A stretch of DNA of 51,504 bases from Bacillota bacterium (GCA_012837615.1 DUQX01000096.1:1-51504), one strand, 5' to 3'; positions 16,083 to 25,031 are shown, numbered from the stretch's first letter. Translations and numbers: made by a program. Notes: generated by a model from the sequence alone, not told the origin.

Positions 16083-17435
16083 TTAGGATGATATTCCCAA
16101 TTCTTTTTCCACAACCGCTGCCAGGCTCCGGGAAATTTCCTGAAGAAGTGTACTTTTTTCCCCTTCGATCATGATCCTGATCAGCGGTTCGGTCCCCGAG
16201 GGCCTGATTAAAACCCTTCCCCTTTCCCCCAATTTTTCTTCAGCCAGCTTGATCGACTCTGAAATACGTTCATTGTCTTCCCAGCCTTCCTTGTTTCTCA
16301 CGCGGCAGTTTACCAGCAGCTGGGGCAGGGGACAAATAATAGAGGAAAGACGGGACAGGGGCTCACCCTTTTCGACCATAACCTTTAATAGCTGTAAAGA
16401 TGTGAAAAGCCCGTCACCCGTAGTCATCGGGCCATCAAAAATAATATGCCCGGACTGCTCGCCGCCCAGAGCACACCCTCTACGGAGCATCTCCTCCAGG
16501 ACATAGCGGTCCCCTACCTGCGTGCGAATAACTTCAAAGCCATGTTCTTCCCCTGCTATTTCCAGGCCGCCGTTGCTCATCACCGTAGCCACAATTTTAT
16601 TACCCGGAAGCATGTCCTTTTCAGCCAGGTAGGAAGCACAGATAGCCATAATTGCATCGCCATCTGCCAGTTCGCCGTTTTCATCTACAGCGATCAGGCG
16701 GTCCCCATCACCGTCAAAGGCAAGACCGAGATGGGCTCCTTGCTCACAAACAGTCCTTTGTAACGATTCCGGGCCGGTTGAACCACAATTTACATTAATA
16801 TTCTTCCCGTTCGGACTGTTATGTAGGGGAATTACTTCAGCACCCAGTTCCCTGTAAACCTCAGGAGCAATTTTCCAGAGCGAGCCGTTGGCGCAGTCCA
16901 GAACAATTTTCAGCCCCTTTAAAACGGGAGCTTCCTTTTTTAAAAATGTAAGGTAATGCTGCAAAGCCTTCTCTGACCTGAATGACTGGCCGACTTTCGC
17001 CCCTATCGGGCGGGGGAGATCATCCGTATCCCTATAAAAAAGTTCTTCCGCTTTTTTTTCCAGTTCTAAATCCATCTTAAAACCTTTTGCATCAAAAAAC
17101 TTAATACCGTTATCCTCGGCCGGATTGTGAGAAGCAGAAATCATAATCCCTCCGGCGGCTTTTAAAGCAACAGTTAAATAGGCTACCACCGGCGTTGATA
17201 CAACCCCCAAAAGGCGGACCTGCACACCAACGGAGGTAATACCGGCAACCAGAGCTCCCTCCAGCATGGTCCCGGAAATACGGGTATCCCTTCCCAACCA
17301 AAAAAAAGGCTGTCCAGAACGGCTCTTGTTTCCCAGTAAAAAAGCAACGATACGTCCCATTCTAAACGCCAACTCCGGGGTCAGCTCTGAATTAGCCACA
17401 CCCCGGATTCCATCTGTCCCGAATAATTTTTTCAT
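16083..17435 (-). CDS. glmM: Phosphoglucosamine mutase GlmM
   Basis: Converts glucosamine-6-phosphate to glucosamine-1-phosphate for UDP-GlcNAc and peptidoglycan synthesis. The signature KLFGTDGIRGVAN opens the protein, the phosphoserine loop is ISASHNP (about residues 98-104), the metal loop is FDGDGDR (about 238-244), and the C-terminal phosphate-binding RPSGTEPLIRIM is present. At 450 aa it is of normal length and unbroken. It is the last gene of the conserved cdaA-cdaR-glmM operon, with 34 bp between it and cdaR. That linkage ties c-di-AMP output to wall precursor supply. Confidence 0.97.
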   Translation of the reverse strand: MKKLFGTDGIRGVANSELTPELAFRMGRIVAFLLGNKSRSGQPFFWLGRDTRISGTMLEGALVAGITSVGVQVRLLGVVSTPVVAYLTVALKAAGGIMISASHNPAEDNGIKFFDAKGFKMDLELEKKAEELFYRDTDDLPRPIGAKVGQSFRSEKALQHYLTFLKKEAPVLKGLKIVLDCANGSLWKIAPEVYRELGAEVIPLHNSPNGKNINVNCGSTGPESLQRTVCEQGAHLGLAFDGDGDRLIAVDENGELADGDAIMAICASYLAEKDMLPGNKIVATVMSNGGLEIAGEEHGFEVIRTQVGDRYVLEEMLRRGCALGGEQSGHIIFDGPMTTGDGLFTSLQLLKVMVEKGEPLSRLSSIICPLPQLLVNCRVRNKEGWEDNERISESIKLAEEKLGERGRVLIRPSGTEPLIRIMIEGEKSTLLQEISRSLAAVVEKELGISS

Positions 17436-17469
17436 ATGTTCACCCTAATCATTATTAATTAATAAGTAG

Positions 17470-18399
17470 CTACTCAACAGGAAAAATCCTGACCTTTGCA
17501 AACCTGTGCTGAACAGGCTTTACCTCTTCAGGGAAAATCAAGGGCGCCTCTACCGTAGACGGCAGTCCAACGTCTTCCAACTGGATCTCCGCCGTCTTTA
17601 TAGTATCAATCTCTTTTAGGAGATACCCGGGCCCTTCTATAGTTACCTGGGAGGGCTCCAGTAACATAATCTCAACTTCATCCTGCACGTTATCCGCTAA
17701 AACGACCTCTACGGGAACATCTTTTTGGGGAAAAGTAAGGCTGACCGTTACCTCGACTTCCTCAGGGGAAACCGTTACCCCCTGGACAGGATTTCTCTTG
17801 CTATCCACCGGTTCAAGCCTGATACTCTTACTAAGAGTTCCTTCGGCGCCGCTTACGTCAATTATGAAAATAACGCTTTGCACAGAATCAACCTTCTCGC
17901 GTGTTCCCCTGACAAAAACTTCTTCAGGAGAAAAACTAATCTCTTCAACAATCTTTCCTCCTGTAGGCTCTCCTTCCAGGCTGCATTCCACGTTCATCTG
18001 TTTCGTGATCAAATTTTCAAGGATTATCGTTGCCTTTGATGGCTCAATACTGACTACGCTCAAACCCTGAGGCGCTTCAGCATTAATGCGGATTTCGTGA
18101 CGGCCCTCTTTTTTCCCGCTCAGGTCAACAAATGCCTCCAGGTGAGCGGGCGTTAACCCGTCAAAAGCCTGGGGAACCCCCTGCAGCGATAGGGTAATAC
18201 TATGATCCATATTCACTATTACCAGGTCCTCCCCCAGGTTACGATAAGACAAAGGAATATTGCCAAAAGAGCGCCGGGCTTCAAGACCAAGAGCTTCCTG
18301 GCTATCTCCGGCTACAAAAAGCCAGAGGATCAGAGCAAGAAAAAAGGATATGACCTTAGCAAAATTTCGGCTCTCCGTTATTTTACTCATTATTTTCAT
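17470..18399 (-). CDS. cdaR: CdaR, YbbR-domain regulator of CdaA
   Basis: A membrane-anchored protein with one N-terminal transmembrane helix (about 12-30) and extracellular beta-rich YbbR repeats, seen here as three to four blocks with recurring VxVxGP- and V-V-boundaries. In Firmicutes CdaR binds CdaA and modulates c-di-AMP synthesis. It overlaps the end of cdaA by 17 nt. The ATG at 18399 has GGAGG at a long 13-nt spacing; an ATG three codons later, at 18390, is the alternative. The 309-aa length fits the shorter CdaR forms. Confidence 0.9.
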   Translation of the reverse strand: MKIMSKITESRNFAKVISFFLALILWLFVAGDSQEALGLEARRSFGNIPLSYRNLGEDLVIVNMDHSITLSLQGVPQAFDGLTPAHLEAFVDLSGKKEGRHEIRINAEAPQGLSVVSIEPSKATIILENLITKQMNVECSLEGEPTGGKIVEEISFSPEEVFVRGTREKVDSVQSVIFIIDVSGAEGTLSKSIRLEPVDSKRNPVQGVTVSPEEVEVTVSLTFPQKDVPVEVVLADNVQDEVEIMLLEPSQVTIEGPGYLLKEIDTIKTAEIQLEDVGLPSTVEAPLIFPEEVKPVQHRFAKVRIFPVE

Positions 18400-19234
18400 C
18401 GTCTATATTAATCCTCCAGGGGAAAATAGAAACAATGCCTTTCTTTCTCTCCGCTGTTGAGAAAAAGTTCATCAATGCACTGCGTAGGGTCTTCTCATCA
18501 AGATAACGCGTTAATTTTCCGTTATTAGCAAGAGAGATAACACCTGTTTCTTCGGAGATAATAATAACCACTGCATCTGACACTTCCGTAATTCCAAGTC
18601 CGGCACGGTGTCTGGTTCCCAACTCTTTGCTGAGGTTGGGATTCTCCGTAAAAGGAAGAAAGCAACCCGCAGCAGCAATATTCCGGCCCCTGATAATCAC
18701 AGCGCCGTCATGCAGCGGGCTGCGGGGCATAAAAATATTGATCAAGAGCTCGGCCGTCGCAATCCCATCGATCATTATGCCCGTTTCAATAATGTCTTTC
18801 AAACCGGTTTCCCGCTCTAAAACAATGAGGGCACCGATTTTTTTCTTAACCATAACAGGAATTGCCTTGAGGAGTTCATTTAATACCTCCCGGAAATCCT
18901 CATCCTCCTGTTCATAAAGAGATCTTTGAAAGATCTTACCCCTGCCGAGCTGCTCCAGAGCCCTTCTCAGCTCCGGCTGAAAAATAATCGGGATAGCCAC
19001 AAGGCTCATCGTCATCAAGCTCTGCAGCAGCCAGTTTACGGTCCTCAACCCGAGCAGGTTGCTAACTAGGAGGGAAACCAGGAGAACAATGAGGCCTTTA
19101 ACCAGTTGTTCCGCCCGGGTGCCCTTGATCAAAAGGATAATGCGGTAGAAAATATACGTTATAATTGCAACATCTAGAACGTCGCGCCATTCCGGGCGGA
19201 ACTGAACAATACCGGTTAAAATTTTTTCCCACAT
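18383..19234 (-). CDS. cdaA: Diadenylate cyclase CdaA (c-di-AMP synthase)
   Basis: Makes c-di-AMP from two ATP. Three N-terminal membrane helices (about 20-37, 45-63 and 68-86) lead into a DAC domain with DGA (176-178) and RHR (208-210), the two motifs needed for catalysis, plus GVISLANNGKL near the end. The 283-aa length is standard. It is the first gene of the cdaA-cdaR-glmM operon and would control wall synthesis, potassium balance and osmolyte transport through c-di-AMP. No second diadenylate cyclase (DisA) gene is visible in this window. Confidence 0.97.
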   Translation of the reverse strand: MWEKILTGIVQFRPEWRDVLDVAIITYIFYRIILLIKGTRAEQLVKGLIVLLVSLLVSNLLGLRTVNWLLQSLMTMSLVAIPIIFQPELRRALEQLGRGKIFQRSLYEQEDEDFREVLNELLKAIPVMVKKKIGALIVLERETGLKDIIETGIMIDGIATAELLINIFMPRSPLHDGAVIIRGRNIAAAGCFLPFTENPNLSKELGTRHRAGLGITEVSDAVVIIISEETGVISLANNGKLTRYLDEKTLRSALMNFFSTAERKKGIVSIFPWRINIDDENNE

Positions 19235-19516
19235 TTACGGCTTCCAACTCCCTGCCTGATTTACCTTTTTTATTCTACCCCCCGCAGGCTAAATCCTTTT
19301 TGGTAATTCTTTTTTTTCCGCTTACGGACTTTCAAAATATTTCTCAACAAGAGCCATATATTGGAAGGAATGGGGTTTGAAAACTTATTCCCCGGGAAAT
19401 GTCTTAACGCCGGCCGTTGCCAAACATCGTTTCTCAAAAAAAAATAACCTGAACTGCAAGGGCTGCAGATGGAAAGCAGGCTATATCCCTGAACCGCTGC
19501 GAGCTTCCATAAATGT

Positions 19517-20536
19517 TTAAACCTTCTCTCCATAAATATGCCCTGTTAACATGATCGTATGACCACATTTTTTGCAGCTTTTATCCTTAAGGCCGATATT
19601 TTTCAAGCGATAACCGTTCCGGCTAATCAACAATTGGCCACAATCAGGGCAATATGTTGAGCTCCGCTTATCATCGGCAACATTGCCCAGATAAACATAG
19701 GAGAGCTTCTCCCTGGCGGTTTCCCAGGCGTTTTCCATGATCTCCAGGGGGGTAGGAGGCATATCCAGCCGGTAGCCAGGAAAATAACGGCTGAAATGCA
19801 CAGGTATTTCCTTGTCGAGGGATGCCACCCAGTCAATAAAATTTCTTATTTCCTCGGGGCTGTCGTTAAGAGAGGTAACAATAAGATAAGTGAGTTCCAC
19901 ATGGCATTTTGAAAGGGCCAGTTCCACTGTCTTAAGAACCTGTTTATAGCCCTTTCCGTGGCAGTAGCGCCGGTAAAAACTATCCTGAAAAGCCTTAACA
20001 TCGATATTCATTCCGTGAATAAAAGGTAATAGCTCCTTCAAAGGCTCTTCATTAATAAAGCCGTTGGTAACCAGAACATTTTTATAGCCTTCCCCGGCAA
20101 CCATCTCCGCCGTATCACGGACAAATTCATACCAGACGGTCGGTTCGTTGTAGGTATAAGCGATACCAAGCTGTTCCCTGGCCGGTCTATCTCCGAGAAT
20201 GTCGAGGAGATCTTTGGCAGATATCTCTTTCAGCTCCTTCGATGCCCTGCCCCTGGCCAGAGCCCAGTTCTGGCAAAAAGAACAGTGCAGATTGCAACCG
20301 TTAGAACCCAGAGATAGAATATCATATCCCGGGTAAAAGTGATAAAGAGGCTTTTTTTCGACGGGATCAAAAGCAAGAGCACCGCAAAGGCCGTAATTCA
20401 TCGTTAACAGCCTGCCACCTTCGACCCTACGGACACCGCAAATCCCTTCCTGCTCCTCCTTCAGATTACATTCCTGGGGACAAAGCCTGCATATAACGGA
20501 ATCTTTCTCCCTGCTATAGAAACGCGCTTCTTGCAT
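19517..20536 (-). CDS. amrS: AmmeMemoRadiSam system radical SAM enzyme
   Basis: The radical SAM cluster motif is GCNLHCSFC (C81, C85, C88). An N-terminal cysteine block CRLCPQECN (about 16-23), GICGVR, and a C-terminal CxxC pair, CPDCG and CKKCG, mark the AmmeMemoRadiSam type within the PflA-like radical SAM proteins. The substrate of this system is not established to my knowledge. It lies last in an operon with an AMMECR1-like and a Memo-like gene, 41 bp after the AMMECR1 gene. The 339-aa length and all cysteines are intact. PflA-type glycyl-radical activase is the main alternative, but no glycyl radical enzyme is near. The symbol is used in some databases only. Confidence 0.9.
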   Translation of the reverse strand: MQEARFYSREKDSVICRLCPQECNLKEEQEGICGVRRVEGGRLLTMNYGLCGALAFDPVEKKPLYHFYPGYDILSLGSNGCNLHCSFCQNWALARGRASKELKEISAKDLLDILGDRPAREQLGIAYTYNEPTVWYEFVRDTAEMVAGEGYKNVLVTNGFINEEPLKELLPFIHGMNIDVKAFQDSFYRRYCHGKGYKQVLKTVELALSKCHVELTYLIVTSLNDSPEEIRNFIDWVASLDKEIPVHFSRYFPGYRLDMPPTPLEIMENAWETAREKLSYVYLGNVADDKRSSTYCPDCGQLLISRNGYRLKNIGLKDKSCKKCGHTIMLTGHIYGEKV

Positions 20537-20577
20537 TTTGCTTCCCTTCTACAATATTTACATTCATCCTAACAAAA

Positions 20578-21111
20578 TTAGTTTCCCTCTTTTTCGTAAT
20601 AACGTTTTACTTCAAAGCGGTAAATCTCTACCAGCTCATCCGGAAAGATACCCGCTTTTTGTTTTGCAATAGATAATTGCTCTTCTACTGTAGTAATCCC
20701 TTCCAGATCCGGTAGCAGCAAGCCTCTTCGGCCTCCGCGGCGCACAATTACGCCAAAACGCTGAGGGTCAAGTTCATTAATATCCTCAACTTTTTCGGGT
20801 TCGGATAGGACATCTACCGAGTAGGTAAGCTCCGGGAGCTCGTCCTCGGAAACAGGCGGAAATCTCGGATCTTTCAAACCGGCGCTTACCGCATTAGCAG
20901 CAATCTCCCCCGCCAGAGTCCTCTTTGTCGGGCTTATCGTCCCGATACAGCCCCGGAGTTCACCTCTTTTCTTGATAGAAACAAAAGCGGCCCCCGGCTT
21001 TTGAAGATCCGGGGATAGGTCCGGAGGAATAGAAGAAAGGCGCTTTCCCCTTACATGGTTCTCCAGGGCTTTACGGGCAATTTCCGTATAAACGCTACCT
21101 TTTTCTTGCAC
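20578..21111 (-). CDS. amrA: AmmeMemoRadiSam system protein A (AMMECR1 family)
   Basis: The AMMECR1 family signature LRGCIGT is at about residues 52-58, and the conserved DPRFPP and YRFEVKRY segments follow. AMMECR1 takes its name from a human disease gene of unclear function. In bacteria and archaea it is coupled to a Memo-like and a radical SAM protein. The GTG start overlaps the preceding stop as TAGTG, and GAGGAGG lies 7 nt upstream of it. That tight coupling points to equal dosage with the Memo-like partner. No catalytic mechanism can be read from the sequence, although the conserved Cys55 is a candidate active residue. Confidence 0.9.
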   Translation of the reverse strand: MQEKGSVYTEIARKALENHVRGKRLSSIPPDLSPDLQKPGAAFVSIKKRGELRGCIGTISPTKRTLAGEIAANAVSAGLKDPRFPPVSEDELPELTYSVDVLSEPEKVEDINELDPQRFGVIVRRGGRRGLLLPDLEGITTVEEQLSIAKQKAGIFPDELVEIYRFEVKRYYEKEGN

Positions 21112-21956
21112 TAAACATCCTCCTCTATTACAGGTGTTAGCAAAGCCACTAAATAACCGACACCAAACGGACCTTCATAAGACAATATCTGCGGCGCAAT
21201 CTTACAATCGGAAAGAATGCCCAGTAAAATAATTATGGAACGAATTCCACACTCTCCGGCAACGGAAACCAAATTCTCATCCATTTCCAGCAGTTTTGTT
21301 GTATTGTACTCCTTTACGTTTTCCACTATTTGCCGGTCGTATTCCTTCCCGAGAGGATTGTAGCCTGCAGGGGCATCCCTGGTAAGACGGTGAGAGAGAT
21401 CTCCGCTGGCGATCACCGCCACCCTGCGCCCCAAAGCCTCCACCGCTTTTTTTATCGCTTCTCCAAAACGATAAAGATCTTTAAAGGGAAGCATGGCAAA
21501 AGTAATGGCGACAATACAGCCGTCCTTGAAACCCGCTTTTTCCAAATAATAAAGGGGCACCATGATGCCATGATCCAGGGCAGCCATATCCCCCCTCCCC
21601 CGTATCCAGTTATTATCTTTTTTTAGCAATTTAACACCAATACTTACCTTTCTGCTCTCCTCAGCAATAGCCTTAACAAGTGGAATATCGTTTTTTACGT
21701 TGAAGTTAACACCGGGAACCCCAAAATCGCCGAAGTTCCCCTGAAGTTTTTCATCGGCCAGAATGGCCGGAGTATCTCTGAAGACAGGGCCGTGCGGTGT
21801 GATAAAGATGACCGTTTCAGGGGAAAGGGTAACAACTTGATCGCTTAGTTTTACTAACGCATCCGCTGTACTACGTACCCTATCTATCTCCCGACCGCCG
21901 ATCTCCGGGATAATCAGCGGCGGGTGAGGGCTAATACCTGCAACTAAAACGCCCAA
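21111..21956 (-). CDS. amrB: AmmeMemoRadiSam system protein B (Memo / class III dioxygenase-like)
   Basis: Related to human Memo and to subunit B of class III extradiol dioxygenases. His-bearing motifs appear in order: SPHPPLIIPEIGG, FITPHGPVF, DHGIMVPLYYL and GDLSHRL. The track start (ATG 22055) adds about 33 residues that do not match the family. A TTG at 21956 with GGGGGGTG upstream restores the usual opening, so I use it; the protein is then 281 aa. It is the first gene of the operon and ends in a TAGTG overlap with the AMMECR1 gene. Metal binding is likely from the His pattern, but no dioxygenase activity should be assumed. Confidence 0.85.
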   Translation of the reverse strand: MGVLVAGISPHPPLIIPEIGGREIDRVRSTADALVKLSDQVVTLSPETVIFITPHGPVFRDTPAILADEKLQGNFGDFGVPGVNFNVKNDIPLVKAIAEESRKVSIGVKLLKKDNNWIRGRGDMAALDHGIMVPLYYLEKAGFKDGCIVAITFAMLPFKDLYRFGEAIKKAVEALGRRVAVIASGDLSHRLTRDAPAGYNPLGKEYDRQIVENVKEYNTTKLLEMDENLVSVAGECGIRSIIILLGILSDCKIAPQILSYEGPFGVGYLVALLTPVIEEDV

Positions 21957-22230
21957 TGTAAAACACCCCCCCCTTTCCAGTATTCCATCTCCTGCATCTT
22001 TTATGAACTTCCTTATATCGGGAAATATTTCTTCACACCGGTATATATTCTCCAAAGTATTCGGAAAACCCTACATCTATAACAAAATAATCTATAAATA
22101 TTCTATTCGAAGCTGCCTGAACAGAGGCCTGCCGCCACCCTAGCAGCACAGAGGGGAAAAAGCACCGGGCAGCAAAAAAGCACGGCTGATTCTCTTTAGT
22201 AATCTTCTGTTGAAAATATTTTTCAAATAA

Positions 22231-22761
22231 TTATTCTGAACCCTGGAGGTAGACGATTTCCGCTCGTAGTTTCCGGTTTTTAATACTGAGGAGGGCGCAG
22301 GAAGGCGGATAGCCCCGGCGGGGGTCTCCCACCGAACCGGGATTAAGCAGGAGGATCTCATTGCGCTGCTCGAGAAGAGGGACATGGCTGTGTCCGAAGA
22401 TCAGCCCCTGGATCTCGCTGCCGCTAAATTTTTGCAGCAGCAGGTCGGAAGCACCCCGCGGCGCTCCAAAACCATGGATCAAACCCAGCGACACCTCGCC
22501 CAGATGAACAATTTTTTCCAGGCCCAGCTTCATTTTCAAATAAAGCGGGTCCATATTTCCCGCTACAGCCTCAACCGGAGCAAGGGCTCTTAATTCATCC
22601 AGGACACTTTCCTCTTCGATGTCACCGGCATGTAATATAAGGTCAACGCCATCCAGTAAACCGAACAGGCTGGAGGGTAAAAAAGGAGCACGGGCAGGAA
22701 TATGTGTATCCGAAACAACGCCAATTAAACCATTTTTTAGAGTATATTTAACCTCTCGCAT
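22231..22761 (-). CDS. YfcE/MJ0936-type metallophosphoesterase
   Basis: A calcineurin-like phosphodiesterase of the small YfcE/YsnB type. Metal and catalytic motifs are VVSDTH (about 15-20), HAGDIE (45-50), AGNMD (66-70), LIHGFG (about 94) and FGHSHVP (121-127). Members cleave phosphodiesters such as bis-p-nitrophenyl phosphate; the biological substrate is unknown. The gene is on the same strand as the AmmeMemoRadiSam operon but about 270 bp upstream of its TTG start, so co-transcription is possible but unproved. AAAGGGG precedes the ATG. Length 176 aa, normal. Confidence 0.88.
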   Translation of the reverse strand: MREVKYTLKNGLIGVVSDTHIPARAPFLPSSLFGLLDGVDLILHAGDIEEESVLDELRALAPVEAVAGNMDPLYLKMKLGLEKIVHLGEVSLGLIHGFGAPRGASDLLLQKFSGSEIQGLIFGHSHVPLLEQRNEILLLNPGSVGDPRRGYPPSCALLSIKNRKLRAEIVYLQGSE

Positions 22762-22916
22762 AAGACATACCCCTTTGCCAACTGGGACAGGAACAGGATG
22801 TTCACTTTCTTTATTTATTCTTTCCTTTCATACCTGATTCCTTCCACTTTATTCATATCATTATTCATAAAAAGCCGCGTTAATCAGCACCCCACGTTAA
22901 TTACCCCCTGAATAAT

Positions 22917-22932
22917 ATCTATAGAAATAGAT
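22917..22932. promoter_or_regulatory. Small inverted repeat in the hsp20 promoter region
   Basis: ATCTAT-AGAA-ATAGAT is a perfect 6-bp inverted repeat about 60 nt before the hsp20 start. Two direct CGTTAAT copies lie just upstream of it. It could be an operator for a heat-shock or stress repressor, but it matches neither the CIRCE (HrcA) nor the CtsR consensus. Confidence 0.3.
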
Positions 22933-22990
22933 AAATTAATAAGAGCTGAGCTTCTGCTTATAACAAAAAAAGGTGAAAGGAGGTAGTCCG

Positions 22991-23482
22991 ATGACAGAAG
23001 AACGTTTACCTCAAAACATGGATCGCAGATCCGCAGGAGCAATTTCTCCTTATGGATTATGGGGGCATTTGGAAAGGATGCACCGCGAAATGAACAGGCT
23101 TTTTGAAGAAACAATAACCCCTTTTAGGGAAGGAAGTATGTTCACCTCTTACAGGCACAGTGTTAAGGAAGAAGGGGCTAATATAATAATATCAATGGAA
23201 ATGCCGGGAATCGAAGCCCAGGATGTGGAAATAGACGCCGCAGAAAACTATGTGACCATTAAAACCGAGCACAGGGAAGAACATACAAAAGATGTGGAAA
23301 ACCGTAAATTCACAGAAAGAAGTTTCGGACGATTTCAAAGCACTATACCCCTGCCCAAAAAAGTAAGGCCCGAGGCCGCTGAAGCCAGTTATGAAAACGG
23401 CATGCTTAAAATCAGCCTTCCCAAAAAAGAGGAAAAAAGAGAAAATACTTTCAGAATCAACGTCAAAAGATCCCCGCATTAA
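22991..23482 (+). CDS. Hsp20 / alpha-crystallin family small heat shock protein
   Basis: A 163-aa ATP-independent holdase. The alpha-crystallin domain runs from about residue 55 to 155, with IEAQDVEID and the diagnostic A-x-x-x-NG-x-L segment, here ASYENGMLKISLPK. The short N-terminal arm is Gly/Met rich, as usual for oligomerisation. The start was moved from 22973 to ATG 22991, which has AAAGGAGG 7 nt upstream; the track GTG overlaps that SD. It is transcribed divergently from the yfcE-type gene and ends before a bidirectional terminator, so it is a single-gene unit. Confidence 0.93.
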   Translation: MTEERLPQNMDRRSAGAISPYGLWGHLERMHREMNRLFEETITPFREGSMFTSYRHSVKEEGANIIISMEMPGIEAQDVEIDAAENYVTIKTEHREEHTKDVENRKFTERSFGRFQSTIPLPKKVRPEAAEASYENGMLKISLPKKEEKRENTFRINVKRSPH

Positions 23483-23577
23483 AATAAGCAGATCCTACAG
23501 CCGAAAAAAACCTTTTTGGAATTAAACTCCATGAAAAACAACGGTTCTCCCCTCCGCCATCTTCTTCGCGGCGGACT

Positions 23578-23613
23578 AAAAAACCCCGGATCAGTTATAA
23601 AACCGGGGTTTTT
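23578..23613. terminator. Bidirectional intrinsic terminator
   Basis: AAAAACCCCGG and CCGGGGTTTTT form an 11-bp stem with a 14-nt loop, with A and T runs on both sides. It can end hsp20 transcription on the plus strand and the MBL gene on the minus strand. Confidence 0.88.
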
Positions 23614-23685
23614 AAAATTACTGTCCATGCCTCAAGGAAAAGGGTTTTAGCCGCTCACGTCGAAATAACTTGATAGGTAAAAAGC

Positions 23686-24372
23686 TTAAAAAAATATGCG
23701 CGTAATCATCCTGTAGTTGTTATCAATGGCTGCCCGGCCTTGAATTATTTGCATATGTCCCGGCAACAGCCACTCGACATCCTCAATGCGGGAAAGTCTG
23801 CGTATACTATTGCCAAGGGCTTCCATGCTGCCATCGGGAAAATCTGTCCTGCCGATGCTCCCGCTGAAAACAGCATCCCCGGTAATTAAGGCCTGTTCAC
23901 CCGGGAAATAAAAACATACGGAGCCTGGAGAATGCCCCGGAGTATGAATAACCTGAATGATATCTTTTTTCTCGGTTCCAAGCTCCAGCTCCCCTTCCTG
24001 CAGGTATATATCAATTTCGGGAAGCACAGTATTGCTACCTGTCATCCGGTCAAAAAAGCGAGCCAGTTCTACCATGTGTTTCTCTTCACCCTGATGCATG
24101 GCAACATTTATATCTTTTTTTTCCTTAATAGCCACTGCAGCTTCGCAGTGATCGGCATGTCCATGGGTACAAAGAATCAGGTCAAACATATCAATGGTAA
24201 AACCATCGCGCTGCAGGCCTTTTTGAAGTGTTTCCAGGCAGTTTTCCCTCAGTTCGTTTCTTATATGCCCTGGATCAATAAGAATTACCTTTTCCCCGGC
24301 ATAGACATAAGTATTGCAATTGTTGCCTCTCCCTCTCCAGGGGTAGCAATATATTTTTTCTGTCAGTTTCAT
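23686..24372 (-). CDS. MBL-fold hydrolase, glyoxalase II-like
   Basis: A metallo-beta-lactamase fold hydrolase with THGHADH (the HxHxDH metal motif), VIHTPGHSPGS (third His), LITGDAVFSG (bridging Asp) and LLPGHM (last His). The order and length (228 aa) fit the glyoxalase II-like group that acts on thioesters, but the substrate is unknown. The track ORF began 47 residues too early; the ATG at 24372 has AAGGAGG upstream, and the residues before it read as non-coding. The divergent plus-strand gene starts 95 bp away, so the two share a promoter region. Confidence 0.87.
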   Translation of the reverse strand: MKLTEKIYCYPWRGRGNNCNTYVYAGEKVILIDPGHIRNELRENCLETLQKGLQRDGFTIDMFDLILCTHGHADHCEAAVAIKEKKDINVAMHQGEEKHMVELARFFDRMTGSNTVLPEIDIYLQEGELELGTEKKDIIQVIHTPGHSPGSVCFYFPGEQALITGDAVFSGSIGRTDFPDGSMEALGNSIRRLSRIEDVEWLLPGHMQIIQGRAAIDNNYRMITRIFF

Positions 24373-24467
24373 AAAAAAAATCCTCCTTACAAACCTTGGT
24401 TTATGTATATAAATAACATACATATTATTTATTATAACATAAAATATATTCAAAGGAGATGAAATCG

Positions 24468-25031
24468 TTGGGAAAAATGAAATCAGCCCTGGAAATAGCG
24501 CTGGAAAAAGCAAAAAAAATCAGCCTAGAGGAGAAGAAGACACCTGATGATATCGAACAAAAAAAATTTATGAAAGCTGCCGCCTTTCTGGGAAATTCAT
24601 TTCTGCAGGGAAAAGTAGAGAAAAAAGAAGTCAGGGAGAGTATTCTGCGTTATCCGGAGAAATACCGGAAAGCAGCTATTGCTTCGTTTATTGAACAGAT
24701 TACAGAAGAAATGGATTTAGAAAATACCCCGAAAATACTGCAGGCAATTACTTATATCGAGGAGGACGAATATATTAGAAATGCCTGCCGGGAAACGGAA
24801 AAATTATATCATCAATACAGGAAAATGATGAAAGAAAAGCTTTCACAGCTCCAGGAGAGCACTTCAAGATTTCTGCGCAAAAGGTTGGAAAGGGAAGGAA
24901 TTAAAGGATCCGCCGTTGCCAATTTCAACATAAAAAAAAGGAAGGAATGGAAGGAAGCCTCAGCACAGATTCAAAAAGAGTACAGGGAAATTTTAGAAAG
25001 ATTTCGATCCTCCCTTTTCAAACAAGAATAA
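24468..25031 (+). CDS. Hypothetical charged alpha-helical protein
   Basis: I do not recognise this protein. It is about 187 aa, rich in Lys and Glu, with no signal peptide, membrane segment or cysteine pair. The pattern of charged and Leu/Ile positions suggests long helices and probably coiled coil, for example around MKEKLSQLQESTSRFLRKRL near the middle. It begins MKSALEIALEKAKK, a start seen in other uncharacterised Clostridia proteins. AAAGGAG lies 9 nt before TTG 24468, which I prefer to the track ATG 24459, since that ATG abuts the SD. Function unknown; no neighbour suggests one. Confidence 0.75.
   Translation: MGKMKSALEIALEKAKKISLEEKKTPDDIEQKKFMKAAAFLGNSFLQGKVEKKEVRESILRYPEKYRKAAIASFIEQITEEMDLENTPKILQAITYIEEDEYIRNACRETEKLYHQYRKMMKEKLSQLQESTSRFLRKRLEREGIKGSAVANFNIKKRKEWKEASAQIQKEYREILERFRSSLFKQE

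Noticed and set aside
19270-19533. Track ORF of 87 aa on the minus strand between cdaA and the radical SAM gene
   Set aside because: It overlaps the end of the radical SAM gene, lacks an SD and has no recognisable family features.
22762-22990. CIRCE (HrcA) operator upstream of hsp20
   Set aside because: TTAGCACTC-N9-GAGTGCTAA was looked for and is not present.
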